DNA of 64,000 nucleotides from Legionella nagasakiensis (GCF_900639915.1 NZ_CAAAID010000005.1:1-64000), one strand, 5' to 3'. Counted from the stretch's first letter, positions 25,401 through 33,937 are shown. A program made the numbers and translations. Notes: generated by a model from the sequence alone, not told the origin.

Positions 25401-25485
25401 GAGAGCGCATCCCCAATGCTAAAATCATCAAGCTCACCACCGTTGCTAAAACCGGCCGCTTGACGAATAGATCAGTAAATTTCAT
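22426..25485 (-). CDS. RND efflux pump permease (HAE1/MexB-like)
   Basis: A 1019-residue inner-membrane proton-driven exporter with the usual duplicated architecture of 12 helices and two large periplasmic loops. MKFTDLFVKRPVLATVVSLM starts helix 1. The proton-relay pair is in GLVVDDAIIVVEN and the helix-10 lysine in GLISKHGILIVQFA. It is the last gene of a three-gene operon: outer membrane factor, adaptor, then pump, with 10 bases to the adaptor gene. Likely substrates are drugs, dyes or detergents. It resembles MuxB/MdtB-type and Legionella LpeB-type pumps, but exact orthology is not determinable here. Confidence 0.92.
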   Translation of the reverse strand: MKFTDLFVKRPVLATVVSLMILALGMRSLSSLPVRQYPYTENAVVTVSTTYTGADPSIVAGFITTPLENSIAQADGIDYMTSSSNSNASTITIYLRLNYDAQKALSDISTKVNAVLNQLPPNTQLPVITIQIGQTIAAMYLGFYSDILETNHVTDYLLRVVQPKIQAIEGIQQAELRGDRQFAMRIWVDPEKLAGFGLNTKDIAEALARNDVITAAGRTDGSMFTVNLAATTNLTTVEQFRKMIIKSQNGAIIRLEDIANVSLGATNYDTAVSFNGKKAVYIGILLTPTANLLEVINKVKQMFPDIQSQLPEGLHAKIVYDSTAFVNSSIYEVVKSLAEALAIVTMVTFLFLGTLRSVVIPLVAIPLSLIGSFFIMLLLGYSINLLTLLALVLAIGLVVDDAIIVVENIQRHMEEGVSRIHAALRGARELANPIIAITIVLIAVYVPIGFMSGLTGALFTEFAFTLAGAVTVSAIIALTLSPMMCSKLLKQPHHQNNNHHRFLEFIDKQFDRLKQTYQRLLHESLNSLSVTIVFTIIILLSIYFLYTTSKSELAPQEDQGVIISQLTAAPNATLAQTQLYSNAVREIYNSFPETERIFQLDGISGLNSSLIGMGLKPWDERTRTSNELQPLVQKKLDTITGGIIAAFQPPPLPGARGVPIQFVIGTTDSFERLNEVNQALMDKARESNLFVFLDTDLKIDKAQTKIILDRNKLAEFGLTMLDISGVLSGALSQAYINYFDYSGRSYQVIPQVTREKRQNDGQLLNYYFNATNGSSIPLSTVAYLDKKVVPQSLNHFQQLNSATLSGVPFPGITMGEALNALKAMAQDILPQGYSIDYAGQSRQFVQENTALFMIFFFALIIIFLSLAALFESFRDPLTILISVPMSICGAMIFISLSIGGASLNIYTEVGLVTLIGLISKHGILIVQFANDLQREGKSKRESVEMAASIRLRPILMTTGAMVLGVVPLILATGAGAVSRYNIGLVIASGIAIGTLFTLFVVPAMYMLLATEHSSESGAN

Positions 25486-25495
25486 AGCGCCACCT

Positions 25496-26626
25496 TTAGT
25501 GATTATTCTTTAATTCGGGATCTGGATTGTTGGGGAGCGCAATGGAATTATTAATGGCAACTCGACTGCCATTTTTTAACTTAAGCTGCCCACTGGTGAC
25601 GATCTCATCGCCTTTTTGCAATCCCTTTAAAACCTGTATTTGTTCACCTCTGGTTTCGCCTGTTGTAACAAAATGCTGGGTTGCTATCAAAATGGGATGG
25701 CTTTGCTTATCTTTACCTGATTCTTTAAGGATGTAAACGATGTCACCATAAGGATTAAAGCTAATTGCTGTTTGTGGAACGGTAATAAATGAAGAAGGTT
25801 TGCCAATGATAATTTCTACCGTGCCAAACATGCCTGGCATTAATTGATTCTTTGGATTTGCTAGCGTGGCTTCGACTTCAACGTTGCGCGTACCGACGTC
25901 TAGGGCGGGATTAATGGTTGTAATTTTGCCGTGAAATGTTTTGCGGGGATAGGCGTCTGAGGTCACTATGACATCCTGGCCAATTTGAAGTTTGGCTAAT
26001 TTTTGTTGGGGTATATAAAAATCGATGTAAATTGGGTCGAGGGTTTGCAGCGTTACTACTTTATCACCCGGGTTGATAAATTGCCCCGGGTTGACGTTAT
26101 TGATCCCTAAATGTCCTGCAAAAGGTGCCCGGATTGATTTTTTATCGACAATCGCTGCTTGTTGGGCAACTTGTGCCTGTAAGCTTTTCAAGTTGGCTGC
26201 GTCATTATCAAGCGTCTGCTTGCTTACTGCATGAATGGCGTATTGGGCTTTATCACGTAAGTAGGTGATTTTCGCAAGTTCCGCATTGGCTTCTAGGGCG
26301 TGTAATTGTGCAATGTCATTGTCTGCATTGAGTTGGACTAGCAACTCATTTTCCTGCGCCATGGCACCTGGTTTAAAATAAATCGTTTGTACCATACCTG
26401 CCAATTGTGTCGTGACGTCAACGCCTCGTATGGCACGCACACTACCAGAGGACAATAATTTGGGCTGCCATTGTGAGTAACCTACTTTCATGGTGGCTAC
26501 GTTCGGAATTTTAGATTGTTTTTCCATGGCGGTTTTTAATAGGAATCCGGTAATGATTTTGTAAATGAAGATACCTCCAAAGAGAATGCCTACGCAAAGC
26601 AGCATAATGATCATTCTTTTTTTCAT
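25496..26626 (-). CDS. RND efflux periplasmic adaptor (MFP/HlyD family)
   Basis: A 376-residue membrane fusion protein with an N-terminal hydrophobic anchor (residues 4-25), no lipobox. Lipoyl half-motifs are seen as VTTQLAGMVQTIYFKPGAMA and IRAPFAGHLGINNVNPGQFI, flanking a helical hairpin rich in Ala and Gln, and a beta-barrel part with NPALDVGTRNVEVEATLANP. It bridges the pump to the outer membrane factor. Middle gene of the efflux operon, 18 bases after the outer membrane factor gene and 10 before the pump gene. Confidence 0.92.
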   Translation of the reverse strand: MKKRMIIMLLCVGILFGGIFIYKIITGFLLKTAMEKQSKIPNVATMKVGYSQWQPKLLSSGSVRAIRGVDVTTQLAGMVQTIYFKPGAMAQENELLVQLNADNDIAQLHALEANAELAKITYLRDKAQYAIHAVSKQTLDNDAANLKSLQAQVAQQAAIVDKKSIRAPFAGHLGINNVNPGQFINPGDKVVTLQTLDPIYIDFYIPQQKLAKLQIGQDVIVTSDAYPRKTFHGKITTINPALDVGTRNVEVEATLANPKNQLMPGMFGTVEIIIGKPSSFITVPQTAISFNPYGDIVYILKESGKDKQSHPILIATQHFVTTGETRGEQIQVLKGLQKGDEIVTSGQLKLKNGSRVAINNSIALPNNPDPELKNNH

Positions 26627-26644
26627 AAATAATCCAATAATGTA

Positions 26645-28195
26645 TTAACCAAATACCTCTGGTTTATATTGCTGTAAATTATCTGCCAAAAGTGGGCTGC
26701 AATTTAATAAGCAGCGATTCCACCAACCACCACCCAATGCTTGAAACAGGGCCGCCGTATCGGTATATCGGGCGCTTTGTGCTTGAATTCGTGCAATTCG
26801 TGCTTGCTGGTAATTACGTTCGGCCGTTAATAAATTTAAATAGCTGACCGCGCCCAAGCGAAATTGTTGTCGTATCAAACCAAGTGAGTCACGGGCGGTC
26901 TTTTCAGCGGTGGTTTGCGCGTTGAGCAACTGGGCGTCATATTCTAGTGCTCGCAAAACATCAGCGACATTCTGAAAGGCTTGCAGAACCGTTTGTTTGT
27001 ATTGGGCAGCCGCTTGTTCATAAGCGGCAATGGCTGCATTCCGCTGGGCAATTAATGTGCCGCCATTGAAGATAGGTTGTGCAACTGCCGCGGTAATACT
27101 CCAAATGTTATTTTGTGGTTCGAATAATGTACTAAGTTTTGTGCTTTGCTGACCATAATTACCATTTAAGGTAATTTGTGGATAAAGATTTGCTGTTGCT
27201 ACCCCTATCTGTGCGCTGGCCGCATGCAATAAGGCTTCTGCTGCTCGAATATCTGGGCGTTGTCTAGCCAGCAAAGAGGGGCAGCTTAATGGTAAATCCG
27301 TGGGTAAACGTAAACCATCGAGCTTCAGCGTTGGCAGTTCTTTTTCACTTGGAAGTTTACCTATCAGTAAAGATAGAACATGTTGATTTTGTGACAAACT
27401 TTGTTTGAGTGGTGGCAACGATGCCTTAATTTGTGCAAGTTGGTTTTCTTGTAATAAAACTTCCGCTTTGGACACGCCTCCTAATGAAAATTGTTCTTTC
27501 ACGAGTGACAGTGTTTTTTCTTCAGCTCGAATGAGCCCATGAGTTGCATTAATTTGCGCTTGCAAGGACGCTATGGTGATGGCCGTGGTCACAATATTGG
27601 AAGCCAGAGTAAGAAAAGCGGCTTCAAGCTCAAACTGTTGATAATCAACTTGTGCGCCGGCGGCTTCAATTTGACGACGTAAACCTCCGAATACATCGAG
27701 AGTATAGGCGACACTGATGTTCGCATTGAATAAATTAAATACCCGTGATCCAATGATGGGCGTGGTGCTTGACCCGCCAAATTGTGCCGCGCTAAAACGT
27801 TGACGTTCTGCTGAAAAATTGCCGGTTACGGTAGGAAATAAGGTACCGACTTGAGCAATATAATTTTCTTGTGTTTCAATCAGTGTTGCTTTTGCTGCAG
27901 CAAGTGTGGGGCTATTATGCAGGCCTGTCATAATTAAGGAATGAAGTTCAGGGGAATGAAATACACGCCACCATTCTGCAGGAATTTGTTGACCTAAATG
28001 AAAAGACTGTGATTTTCCAGCAAGGCCTGCTTCCTGGACGCTGACGGTTTTTTTAGGAGAGTGACCGGGAATATATTGGGTGGTTTGTGGGGAAGCAGGG
28101 GGATGAAAATCAGGGCCTACCATACAACCGCTTAATATTGTAAGGATAAACAATAAGCAATGGTTGTAACAAACACGAAATAAATACATGAGCAT
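26645..28195 (-). CDS. Outer membrane efflux lipoprotein (NodT/OprM family)
   Basis: A 516-residue TolC-type channel. The lipobox LSGC (residues 21-24) precedes MVGPDFHPP, the classic start of OprM/NodT lipoproteins. Two OEP domains (PF02321) with internal repeats are visible: LARQRPDIRAAEALLHAASA, NLYPQITLNGNYG and the second repeat's QFRLGAVSYLNLLTAERNY. It is the first gene of the efflux operon, so the whole tripartite system is encoded together, unlike pump-adaptor operons that borrow TolC. Confidence 0.92.
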   Translation of the reverse strand: MLMYLFRVCYNHCLLFILTILSGCMVGPDFHPPASPQTTQYIPGHSPKKTVSVQEAGLAGKSQSFHLGQQIPAEWWRVFHSPELHSLIMTGLHNSPTLAAAKATLIETQENYIAQVGTLFPTVTGNFSAERQRFSAAQFGGSSTTPIIGSRVFNLFNANISVAYTLDVFGGLRRQIEAAGAQVDYQQFELEAAFLTLASNIVTTAITIASLQAQINATHGLIRAEEKTLSLVKEQFSLGGVSKAEVLLQENQLAQIKASLPPLKQSLSQNQHVLSLLIGKLPSEKELPTLKLDGLRLPTDLPLSCPSLLARQRPDIRAAEALLHAASAQIGVATANLYPQITLNGNYGQQSTKLSTLFEPQNNIWSITAAVAQPIFNGGTLIAQRNAAIAAYEQAAAQYKQTVLQAFQNVADVLRALEYDAQLLNAQTTAEKTARDSLGLIRQQFRLGAVSYLNLLTAERNYQQARIARIQAQSARYTDTAALFQALGGGWWNRCLLNCSPLLADNLQQYKPEVFG

Positions 28196-28405
28196 CCTGC
28201 CAGATCATTTTCCCTTTCTATTTTGCCACAAAGAGCGGATGAGAGGGAGCTTTAGAGAGCTACTCATGCAACGGATAAGCATTTTTGGAATATTCATCTT
28301 TAATCCAACAACTTAACCAGCATCTCCAGGAATTGGAAAATAATGGCACTTATACAGCACTTATTTTGGTAATGAATCATAAATCCATGTTATCCAAAAA
28401 ACTAC

Positions 28406-28630
28406 TTATTCTCCTGCCTGCCGACATTCATTTTTAGTATTTTTTTTGCATAGTTGCGTACAATTGATATCCTCCGTCTCTTGGCATTTATCAATACATT
28501 GCTTTATCTTTTGTTGTACGCACAGTTCTTGATCATTTTGTTGGGCTTGTACCGCTGCTTCAGGGATATCTGCTGCTTGCGTTGGCAGAAAAAGTAAGGC
28601 CAGTAGCATCAATACGATAAATCGGCTCAT
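28406..28630 (-). CDS. Small secreted protein with twin CX3C motifs (74 aa)
   Basis: The ATG at 28628-28630 begins MSRFIVLMLLALLFLPTQAA, a clear signal peptide cleaved after TQAA. The mature 55 residues contain two CX3C motifs, CIDKC and CTQLC, separated by eight residues, plus outer cysteines that could form further disulfides. The twin CX3C layout forms a helical hairpin in other protein families. No function recognised. The longer frame to 28684 has no signal-like start. Ribosome site GGAAAG. Confidence 0.6.
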   Translation of the reverse strand: MSRFIVLMLLALLFLPTQAADIPEAAVQAQQNDQELCVQQKIKQCIDKCQETEDINCTQLCKKNTKNECRQAGE

Positions 28631-28797
28631 AATATAACTTTCCTTTGAACGGCAAAAACTGAGAACACATTTACAGAATTCCATAGCTTATAACTCATGC
28701 TTCTTGAGTACAATAACCTTTTTTATAGGTTGTTATCAGATATGCTATAATTTTTGAGCATGCGTGGATTATTTTTCTTATTATCAAGGAACGACTT

Positions 28798-29088
28798 ATG
28801 AATAAATTATATTCGAAATTAAGCATATTGATTTTAACTATGGGTGTTTCTACCTATGGATGGACAGATGAACCTTGTAAGCCAATTGCACAAGCTTGTG
28901 CGCAGGAGGGGTATTACATAGGCGGAAATAAAGTTGGAAAAGGACTTGTTGAAGATTGCATTAAACCGGTTATTAGCGGTGAGAAAACTCTGGCGGGTAC
29001 TAATTTTAGCGATACTCAGATTCAACAATGTAAAATGTTATTAGAGAAAAAAATGGCGCGGGAAAAAGTTGAAAATACTCAGATGTAA
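28798..29088 (+). CDS. Small secreted protein, unknown function
   Basis: A 96-residue protein with a signal peptide (cleavage near STYGWTD). The mature part shows PCKPIAQACAQEGYYIGGNK, VGKGLVEDCIKPVI and then FSDTQIQQCKMLL, with four cysteines spaced as for two disulfides. The pattern 'A-C-x5-Y-x-G-G-x3-GKGL-x2-DC' is familiar to me from conserved hypothetical proteins of Legionella. A TATAAT at 28746-28751 lies 47 bases before the start, with only a weak -35. Ribosome site AAGGAACG. Confidence 0.6.
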   Translation: MNKLYSKLSILILTMGVSTYGWTDEPCKPIAQACAQEGYYIGGNKVGKGLVEDCIKPVISGEKTLAGTNFSDTQIQQCKMLLEKKMAREKVENTQM

Positions 29089-29158
29089 GTAGAACTGCGC
29101 AAGAATATTATTAAACAGATGTTGAGGATCACGTCTGAATTGTGAACTAAAGCAGGGG

Positions 29159-29187
29159 GCATGTATAGTGCAAGGCACCATACATGC
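29159..29187. terminator. Stem-loop downstream of the small secreted protein
   Basis: GCATGTAT (29159-29166) pairs with ATACATGC (29180-29187), and GTG with CAC inside, around a CAAGG loop with one internal mismatch. It lies 71 bases after the stop. No T-run follows, so it may be a processed hairpin rather than a true terminator. Confidence 0.35.
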
Positions 29188-29301
29188 TAATAGATTATAA
29201 AAAAAGTGATTATTGATTCTCGTGCATGGCAATCTCTTTTTATCCAGTATAAAGCTATTGGTACGCACCATATTAATATGGTCTAGATCGTGGTTTGATT
29301 C

Positions 29302-30690
29302 ATGAAAAAAAACATTATCTTATTTATTGTTTCTTTTGCCATGTTCATGGAAACAGTAGATACAACCATCATTAATACGGCTGTTCCAATGATGGCTCGC
29401 AGTTTAAATGTCAATCCCATTGATCTGAAACTGGCTTTAATTAGTTATTTGGTCAGTTTGGCCATCTTTATTCCAATTAGTGGCTGGGTGGCAGATAGAT
29501 TTGGCGTTAAAAAGGTATTTATAGCTGCAATTTCCATTTTTACCATAAGCTCAATTTGGTGTGGATTCTCTCATAGTCTATCCGAACTAATTATTGCGCG
29601 ATTTATACAAGGTTTGGGTGGCTCTTTAACGATTCCTGTTGGACGGTTAATCATTGTACGCACTTGTGAACGTCATGAATTGGTTGCAAAAATGAGTATT
29701 GTGGTTATGGTGGCTGCCGTAGGAATGATGCTGGGTCCCGTACTAGGCGGTATTATCACCAATTATTTTTCTTGGCGCTGGATCTTTTGGGTCAATGCGC
29801 CTGTTGGTTTTTTAGCCATACTTTTATCCCTCTTTTTATTGCCGACAATGCCTGCTCTTTCTATCCATGCATTAGATAAATTTGGCTTCATTTTGTTTGG
29901 CAGTGGACTTGCAATATTAACTTACGGTTTATCCACCCTCAGCGAATCGGAAGTGCAAGATGCTTATTCTATTCTTATGGTTGGAATAGCGCTCATATTA
30001 TTGCTTTTATATACGTGGCATTCTTATAAACAACCCCATCCTATTGTCAGAGTTGAGTTATTGCGCTCAAGAACATTCCGTGTTTCTGTTATTGGTAATT
30101 TACTTGCTCGTTTAGGGTTTGGTGGCCTTCCATTTTTATTGCCTTTGCTTTTACAAATTGGTCTTGGATTTTCTCCTCAGTTATCTGGAATATTATTGGC
30201 GCCTACCGCCCTGGGCGTTCTTTTGATGAAACCCTTATCCGTGTCCATATTAAGGGTTTTGGGATATAAAAGATTATTAATTTTAAATACAATTTTGGTA
30301 GGATTGGCCCTTTGGATTTTTTCCTTCATTAATCAATCATTTTCAATCTATAGTATTGGATTTTTGACATTTATCTATGGGTTTTTAATTTCATTACAAT
30401 ACACCGGCATGAATTCATTAGCCTATGCGAATATTTCTCATGACGATCTCAGTGCGGCAACGAGTATTATGAGCACAATTCAGCAATTGGCACAAAGTTT
30501 TGGCGTAGCCATTGCTGCTATTTTAGTAAAGCTATTCTCGATTAAATTTCCCGATCATCTATTTTTGACAATAGAAACTTTTCAACAAGTATTTTTTGCA
30601 ATGGGTGTATTGACACTTTTATCAACAATCATTTTTGTGCGTTTAAAAAAAGAAGACGGGCAAGAATTAATTGAAATCCATGCTTCCTAA
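29302..30690 (+). CDS. MFS transporter, DHA2 (EmrB/MdtD-like) drug exporter
   Basis: A 462-residue protein with about 14 hydrophobic segments. DHA2-type opening ETVDTTIINTAVPMMARSL in helix 1 (motif D1), motif A GWVADRFGVKKVF between helices 2 and 3, and RFIQGLGGSLTIPVGRLII in helix 4 (motif B). Motif C is MMLGPVLGGIITNYFSWRWI. The length is near E. coli MdtD (471). It likely exports drugs or metabolites with proton antiport. No adaptor gene is adjacent, so it works alone or with a distant EmrA. Confidence 0.88.
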   Translation: MKKNIILFIVSFAMFMETVDTTIINTAVPMMARSLNVNPIDLKLALISYLVSLAIFIPISGWVADRFGVKKVFIAAISIFTISSIWCGFSHSLSELIIARFIQGLGGSLTIPVGRLIIVRTCERHELVAKMSIVVMVAAVGMMLGPVLGGIITNYFSWRWIFWVNAPVGFLAILLSLFLLPTMPALSIHALDKFGFILFGSGLAILTYGLSTLSESEVQDAYSILMVGIALILLLLYTWHSYKQPHPIVRVELLRSRTFRVSVIGNLLARLGFGGLPFLLPLLLQIGLGFSPQLSGILLAPTALGVLLMKPLSVSILRVLGYKRLLILNTILVGLALWIFSFINQSFSIYSIGFLTFIYGFLISLQYTGMNSLAYANISHDDLSAATSIMSTIQQLAQSFGVAIAAILVKLFSIKFPDHLFLTIETFQQVFFAMGVLTLLSTIIFVRLKKEDGQELIEIHAS

Positions 30691-30847
30691 TCCGATCCTA
30701 CCGGCAATTAGATGCGTTTTCTCCAAATAAATTTTTTTTTCATCGATTCTTTTGAATTTATTTAAAAAATTTATTTAGAGAAAAATAAAAAATTATTCCC
30801 TATTTTTTTTGTACTAAACTTAGGTTGTACACATAGCAAGGAGAGCA

Positions 30848-31171
30848 ATGATGAACAAAAATATACTAGGATTAACCGCAGCCTTTGCCATGTTTTGTTC
30901 ACCTGTGGCATTTTCTCAAACGGATAGTACCGACTCTAATGCGATGCAAGATAACGGCAATATGAATGCTGCCATGCAAAGCATGCAACCGGCTGATAAT
31001 CATGTGGATGTGCAACTTAAAACAAATAATGGACAAACCATTAATGCATTAATTCATGAAAATGACCTCACAGGATTAAAACAAGGCGATACCTTGCAAT
31101 ACCAGGGCAGTGAACAAAGTAATGGAATGAATATGAAGACGGATTCAGATTCAACCATTAATCAGCAATAA
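30848..31171 (+). CDS. Small periplasmic protein rich in Asn/Met/Gln
   Basis: A 107-residue protein with a signal peptide ending PVAFSQ (residue about 23). The mature part is low-complexity (DSTDSNAMQDNGNMNAAMQS) followed by a beta-like stretch VDVQLKTNNGQTINALI. The ribosome site AAGGAG favours the second ATG at 30851. It precedes the CsbD gene by about 25 bases and may share a transcript. Function unknown; possibly envelope stress related by context. Confidence 0.6.
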   Translation: MMNKNILGLTAAFAMFCSPVAFSQTDSTDSNAMQDNGNMNAAMQSMQPADNHVDVQLKTNNGQTINALIHENDLTGLKQGDTLQYQGSEQSNGMNMKTDSDSTINQQ

Positions 31172-31196
31172 TTTCATTTTGAAGAGGGAGCATCTT

Positions 31197-31400
31197 ATGA
31201 ATAGGGATATTTTTGAAGGAAAATGGGAAGAAACGAAAGGGAAAATGAAACAAGCCTGGGGATGGCTAACGGATGACGATTTAAAAGAAATAGAGGGAAA
31301 TCACCAGGAGCTCTATGGGAAAATTCAAAAACATTATGGTTACTCTAGAGAGGAAGCAGAGAGAATTATAAAAGAATTTAGAAAAAATTATTGGCACTGA
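31197..31400 (+). CDS. CsbD-family stress protein
   Basis: The ATG at 31197, with AGGGAG upstream, gives 67 residues: MNRDIFEGKWEETKGKMKQA, WGWLTDDDLKEIEGNHQELY and a C-terminal helix. This is the complete CsbD family (PF05532), small helical proteins induced by general stress. Exact biochemical role unknown. It sits with a periplasmic protein and a YghA-like reductase. A hairpin follows at 31411-31436. Confidence 0.9.
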   Translation: MNRDIFEGKWEETKGKMKQAWGWLTDDDLKEIEGNHQELYGKIQKHYGYSREEAERIIKEFRKNYWH

Positions 31401-31410
31401 AGTAGATGTT

Positions 31411-31436
31411 GACTCTGATCAATCGTGATCAGAGTC
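31411..31436. terminator. Perfect 11-bp hairpin after csbD-like gene
   Basis: GACTCTGATCA and TGATCAGAGTC pair perfectly around ATCG, starting 10 bases after the stop. Downstream is ATTAGCTTTCT rather than a strict T-run, so termination efficiency is uncertain. Confidence 0.5.
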
Positions 31437-31505
31437 ATTAGCTTTCTATACTGAAATGTGTTTCACAACCAGTTGCAAGGTAGAGCATTATTGATAGGAG
31501 GAAAT

Positions 31506-32372
31506 ATGCCAAAGCAACCAAGGCCACCTTTTCCAAAACAACCTATTACTCCGCCTGGATTAGAAGAGAAAATGCATCCTAAACCTCACTATAAGGCCGA
31601 AGATTATAAACCCGCAGGGAAATTAAAAAATAAAGTTGCCTTAATAACCGGCGGTGATTCGGGTATTGGGCGAGCTGTAGCACTTATTTTTGCACGGGAA
31701 GGAGCTGATTTGGCCTTGGTTTATTTAAAAGAAGAAGAACCTGATGCACAAAAAATAAAAAAAGAAATAGGGCTTATAAAGCGGCATGTTCTTCTTATTC
31801 CAGGTGACATTAAAAATCCTTATTTTTGTAAAAAGACGGTGGATAAAACCATTAAGCAATATAAAAGAATAGATATTTTAGTCAATAATGCAGCCTATCA
31901 AAAACATCAACCAGGATTAAGTGAATTAACGCCAGAGCAATGGAATCTTACATTTACCAGTAATATCTATAGTTATTATTACATGACTAAGTATGCTCTA
32001 CCTTATATGAAGCGAGGGGGAGTGATTCTCAATACCGGCTCTGTGACCGGATTGGAAGGCAGCAAAGCGCTTTTGGATTATGCGTCCACCAAAGGAGCGA
32101 TACATGCTTTTACAAAGTCATTAGCACAGAACTTAGTGGACAAGGGTATTCGTGTAAATTGCATAGCACCAGGGCCAGTGTGGACTCCGCTGAATCCTGC
32201 CGAAAGACATGATGATGATATTAAAGAATTTGGCTCTAATACGCCCATGGGGCGCCCAGCTCAACCCGAAGAATTAGCACCTGTCTATGTTTTTTTAGCA
32301 TCGAATGCTGATTCAAATTACATTACCGGACTTGTGTTACCGGTATTGGGAGGTGAAACTATAGCTGGATAA
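31506..32372 (+). CDS. SDR oxidoreductase, YghA/YdaD-like
   Basis: The ATG at 31506 has a ribosome site GGAGG 5 bases upstream and gives 288 residues. A proline-rich N-terminal tail is typical of the YghA/YdaD group. Rossmann motif TGGDSGIGRAVA near residue 48, NNAAY (NNAG equivalent), catalytic Ser and Tyr-x3-Lys in YASTKGAIHAF, and IAPGPVWTPL after it. NAD(P)-dependent reductase of unknown substrate, commonly stress-induced. It lies in a run of stress-type genes. Confidence 0.9.
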   Translation: MPKQPRPPFPKQPITPPGLEEKMHPKPHYKAEDYKPAGKLKNKVALITGGDSGIGRAVALIFAREGADLALVYLKEEEPDAQKIKKEIGLIKRHVLLIPGDIKNPYFCKKTVDKTIKQYKRIDILVNNAAYQKHQPGLSELTPEQWNLTFTSNIYSYYYMTKYALPYMKRGGVILNTGSVTGLEGSKALLDYASTKGAIHAFTKSLAQNLVDKGIRVNCIAPGPVWTPLNPAERHDDDIKEFGSNTPMGRPAQPEELAPVYVFLASNADSNYITGLVLPVLGGETIAG

Positions 32373-32387
32373 GTCATTATAACGTCA

Positions 32388-32561
32388 TCAAAGGGGAGGA
32401 GGGGGACCTCTGCGACCCAGAACCAGAAATACAACAAAAACCACAAGAAATAGGAAAAATAATATTTTTGCGATCCCAGCCGCGGCACCGGCAATACCTG
32501 CAAAGCCAAATATTCCGGCAATGATGGCAATTATAAAAAAAAGAATAGCCCAACCCAACAT
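32388..32561 (-). CDS. DUF1328 small membrane protein (57 aa)
   Basis: The ATG at 32559-32561, with GGAG upstream, encodes [20 protein letters not shown] followed by [20 protein letters not shown] and a short RRGPPPPL tail. This is the complete DUF1328 family (PF07043, YtjA-like), two-helix membrane proteins of about 55 residues, often near stress genes. It is shorter than the usual ORF cutoff and is easily missed; the longer frames covering it on this strand are shadows. Confidence 0.88.
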   Translation of the reverse strand: MLGWAILFFIIAIIAGIFGFAGIAGAAAGIAKILFFLFLVVFVVFLVLGRRGPPPPL

Positions 32562-32719
32562 AATTCTCTCCTTGAAATTTGAGCCTTCTATAAATATAGT
32601 CCATTTTCAGAATCAAGGCAGAGAGATTGTTGTTTATAAAGTCATGATAGAATACAGTGAATGAGTTTATGGGCAAAACTCAAAATCAGTATAGTACCAA
32701 TATAATGTAGAGTTACAGG

Positions 32720-33055
32720 ATGAGATTAAGAACATTAGGTCAACAAGGATTAGAGGTTTCTTCATTAGGTTTAGGTTGCATGGGTATGTCTTATGCTTAT
32801 GGCTTTGCCGATCGCACAGAATGCTTACAAGTGCTGGATCGCGCCCTGGAATTGGGGGTTAACTTTTTTGATACGGCTGAAGTATATGGCCCTTATAAAA
32901 ACGAAGAATTAATTGGAAATTGGTTAAATAGTAAGCCACGTCCGTCTATCATTATTGCTACAAAATTTGGGTTTACCTGGGATTCAGACGGGTTTCCAAT
33001 TGCAGGAGAACGTTATCCTGAAGCGGTGTTAAAGCTTGTGGATCGTACGCTTTAA
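32720..33055 (+). pseudogene. Aldo/keto reductase with large internal deletion
   Basis: The N terminus is a normal aldo/keto reductase: RTLGQQGLEVSSLGLGCMGM, then NFFDTAEVYGPYKNEELIGN with the catalytic Asp and Tyr, and IIIATKFGF with the Lys. After about residue 90 the sequence jumps to AGERYPEAVLKLVDR, which matches the extreme C terminus of these ~330-residue enzymes (GxRYPExxMxxVxR). Roughly 220 codons of barrel, including most of the NADPH site, are missing although the frame is kept. The product would be inactive. Confidence 0.75.
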
Positions 33056-33838
33056 TAGGAAATAACGCGTGTTACTTTTCAAATTTAATGTTGGGCCTGT
33101 TGCCAAATTATAAAGGAATTTTTTTATCTTTTTGCCATAAAAATACGCAGCATTTGTGGTGATATCAATGAGCATGTAAAGGCCTGCGATGCCAGAGGGT
33201 GTGTAGGCGATGGGTGGAAAATAAGGATGATTACCAAGAACGGAATACCATGACCACGCAGAGAAAGCGGTGCCCAAAAACTCTAAATAGTACACCATGA
33301 TGAACATGCTCAAGTAGAATAAAGGTTTTTTCCTGCGATATAAGATAATCAAAAAAAGAATATAACAAATAAAACCCGCAGCGTCTTTTAAGAGGACTAA
33401 CGACATAAAACTTGTGATAAACGCTAATCGTTGTAAGCTTTTTTCTATCGCTGTGTGATATCGCCAAATGAGAGGTCGTCGACAAAATTGATATACGGTA
33501 GCATACATAACAGCGTGCCCTAGGGGGATATACATGGGGATGTTTTTTAGATGATATTGATATAAGCCTAAGATCAGTGAGCCGAATATTTCAGCAAAAA
33601 AACTTACTGTAGTCATCAGCAATATCAGCCAGCGCAATCGAGGTTTTGCGCCCAGTAAAAACCAACTATAGAAAAAAACCATAATTGCATTGACGGTGTC
33701 TTGTCCATATAAAAAATAATGGCTTAACCAGGGACTATCTAAAAATACAAGGAAAGGCAGTCCTAACCATACAAAAATAATTTGCAACGGAACTGTTATG
33801 TTATATTCAAATTTTATTGTATTTCTTTTAAGTGGCAC
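33029..33838 (-). CDS. Multi-pass membrane protein, unknown function
   Basis: A 269-residue protein with seven or eight hydrophobic segments. Conserved-looking polar features inside helices include HYFLYGQDT, GHAVMYATVYQFC, EFLGTAFSAWSW and YTPSGIAGLYMLID; the last two could hold catalytic or ligand residues. Basic C-terminal tail. Not recognised. Its 3' end overlaps the deleted aldo/keto reductase gene tail-to-tail by 27 bases, suggesting the deletion may have happened next to it. Confidence 0.6.
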   Translation of the reverse strand: MPLKRNTIKFEYNITVPLQIIFVWLGLPFLVFLDSPWLSHYFLYGQDTVNAIMVFFYSWFLLGAKPRLRWLILLMTTVSFFAEIFGSLILGLYQYHLKNIPMYIPLGHAVMYATVYQFCRRPLIWRYHTAIEKSLQRLAFITSFMSLVLLKDAAGFICYILFLIILYRRKKPLFYLSMFIMVYYLEFLGTAFSAWSWYSVLGNHPYFPPIAYTPSGIAGLYMLIDITTNAAYFYGKKIKKFLYNLATGPTLNLKSNTRYFLLKRTIHKL

Positions 33839-33937
33839 AAACTATAATTCCTTTCAGGATTATAAATAAAACCAAGGTAGCATAATTTTTCATGATGATA
33901 AGAGAAAAAAAATAGGCTATGCTAACAACTCTTATAA

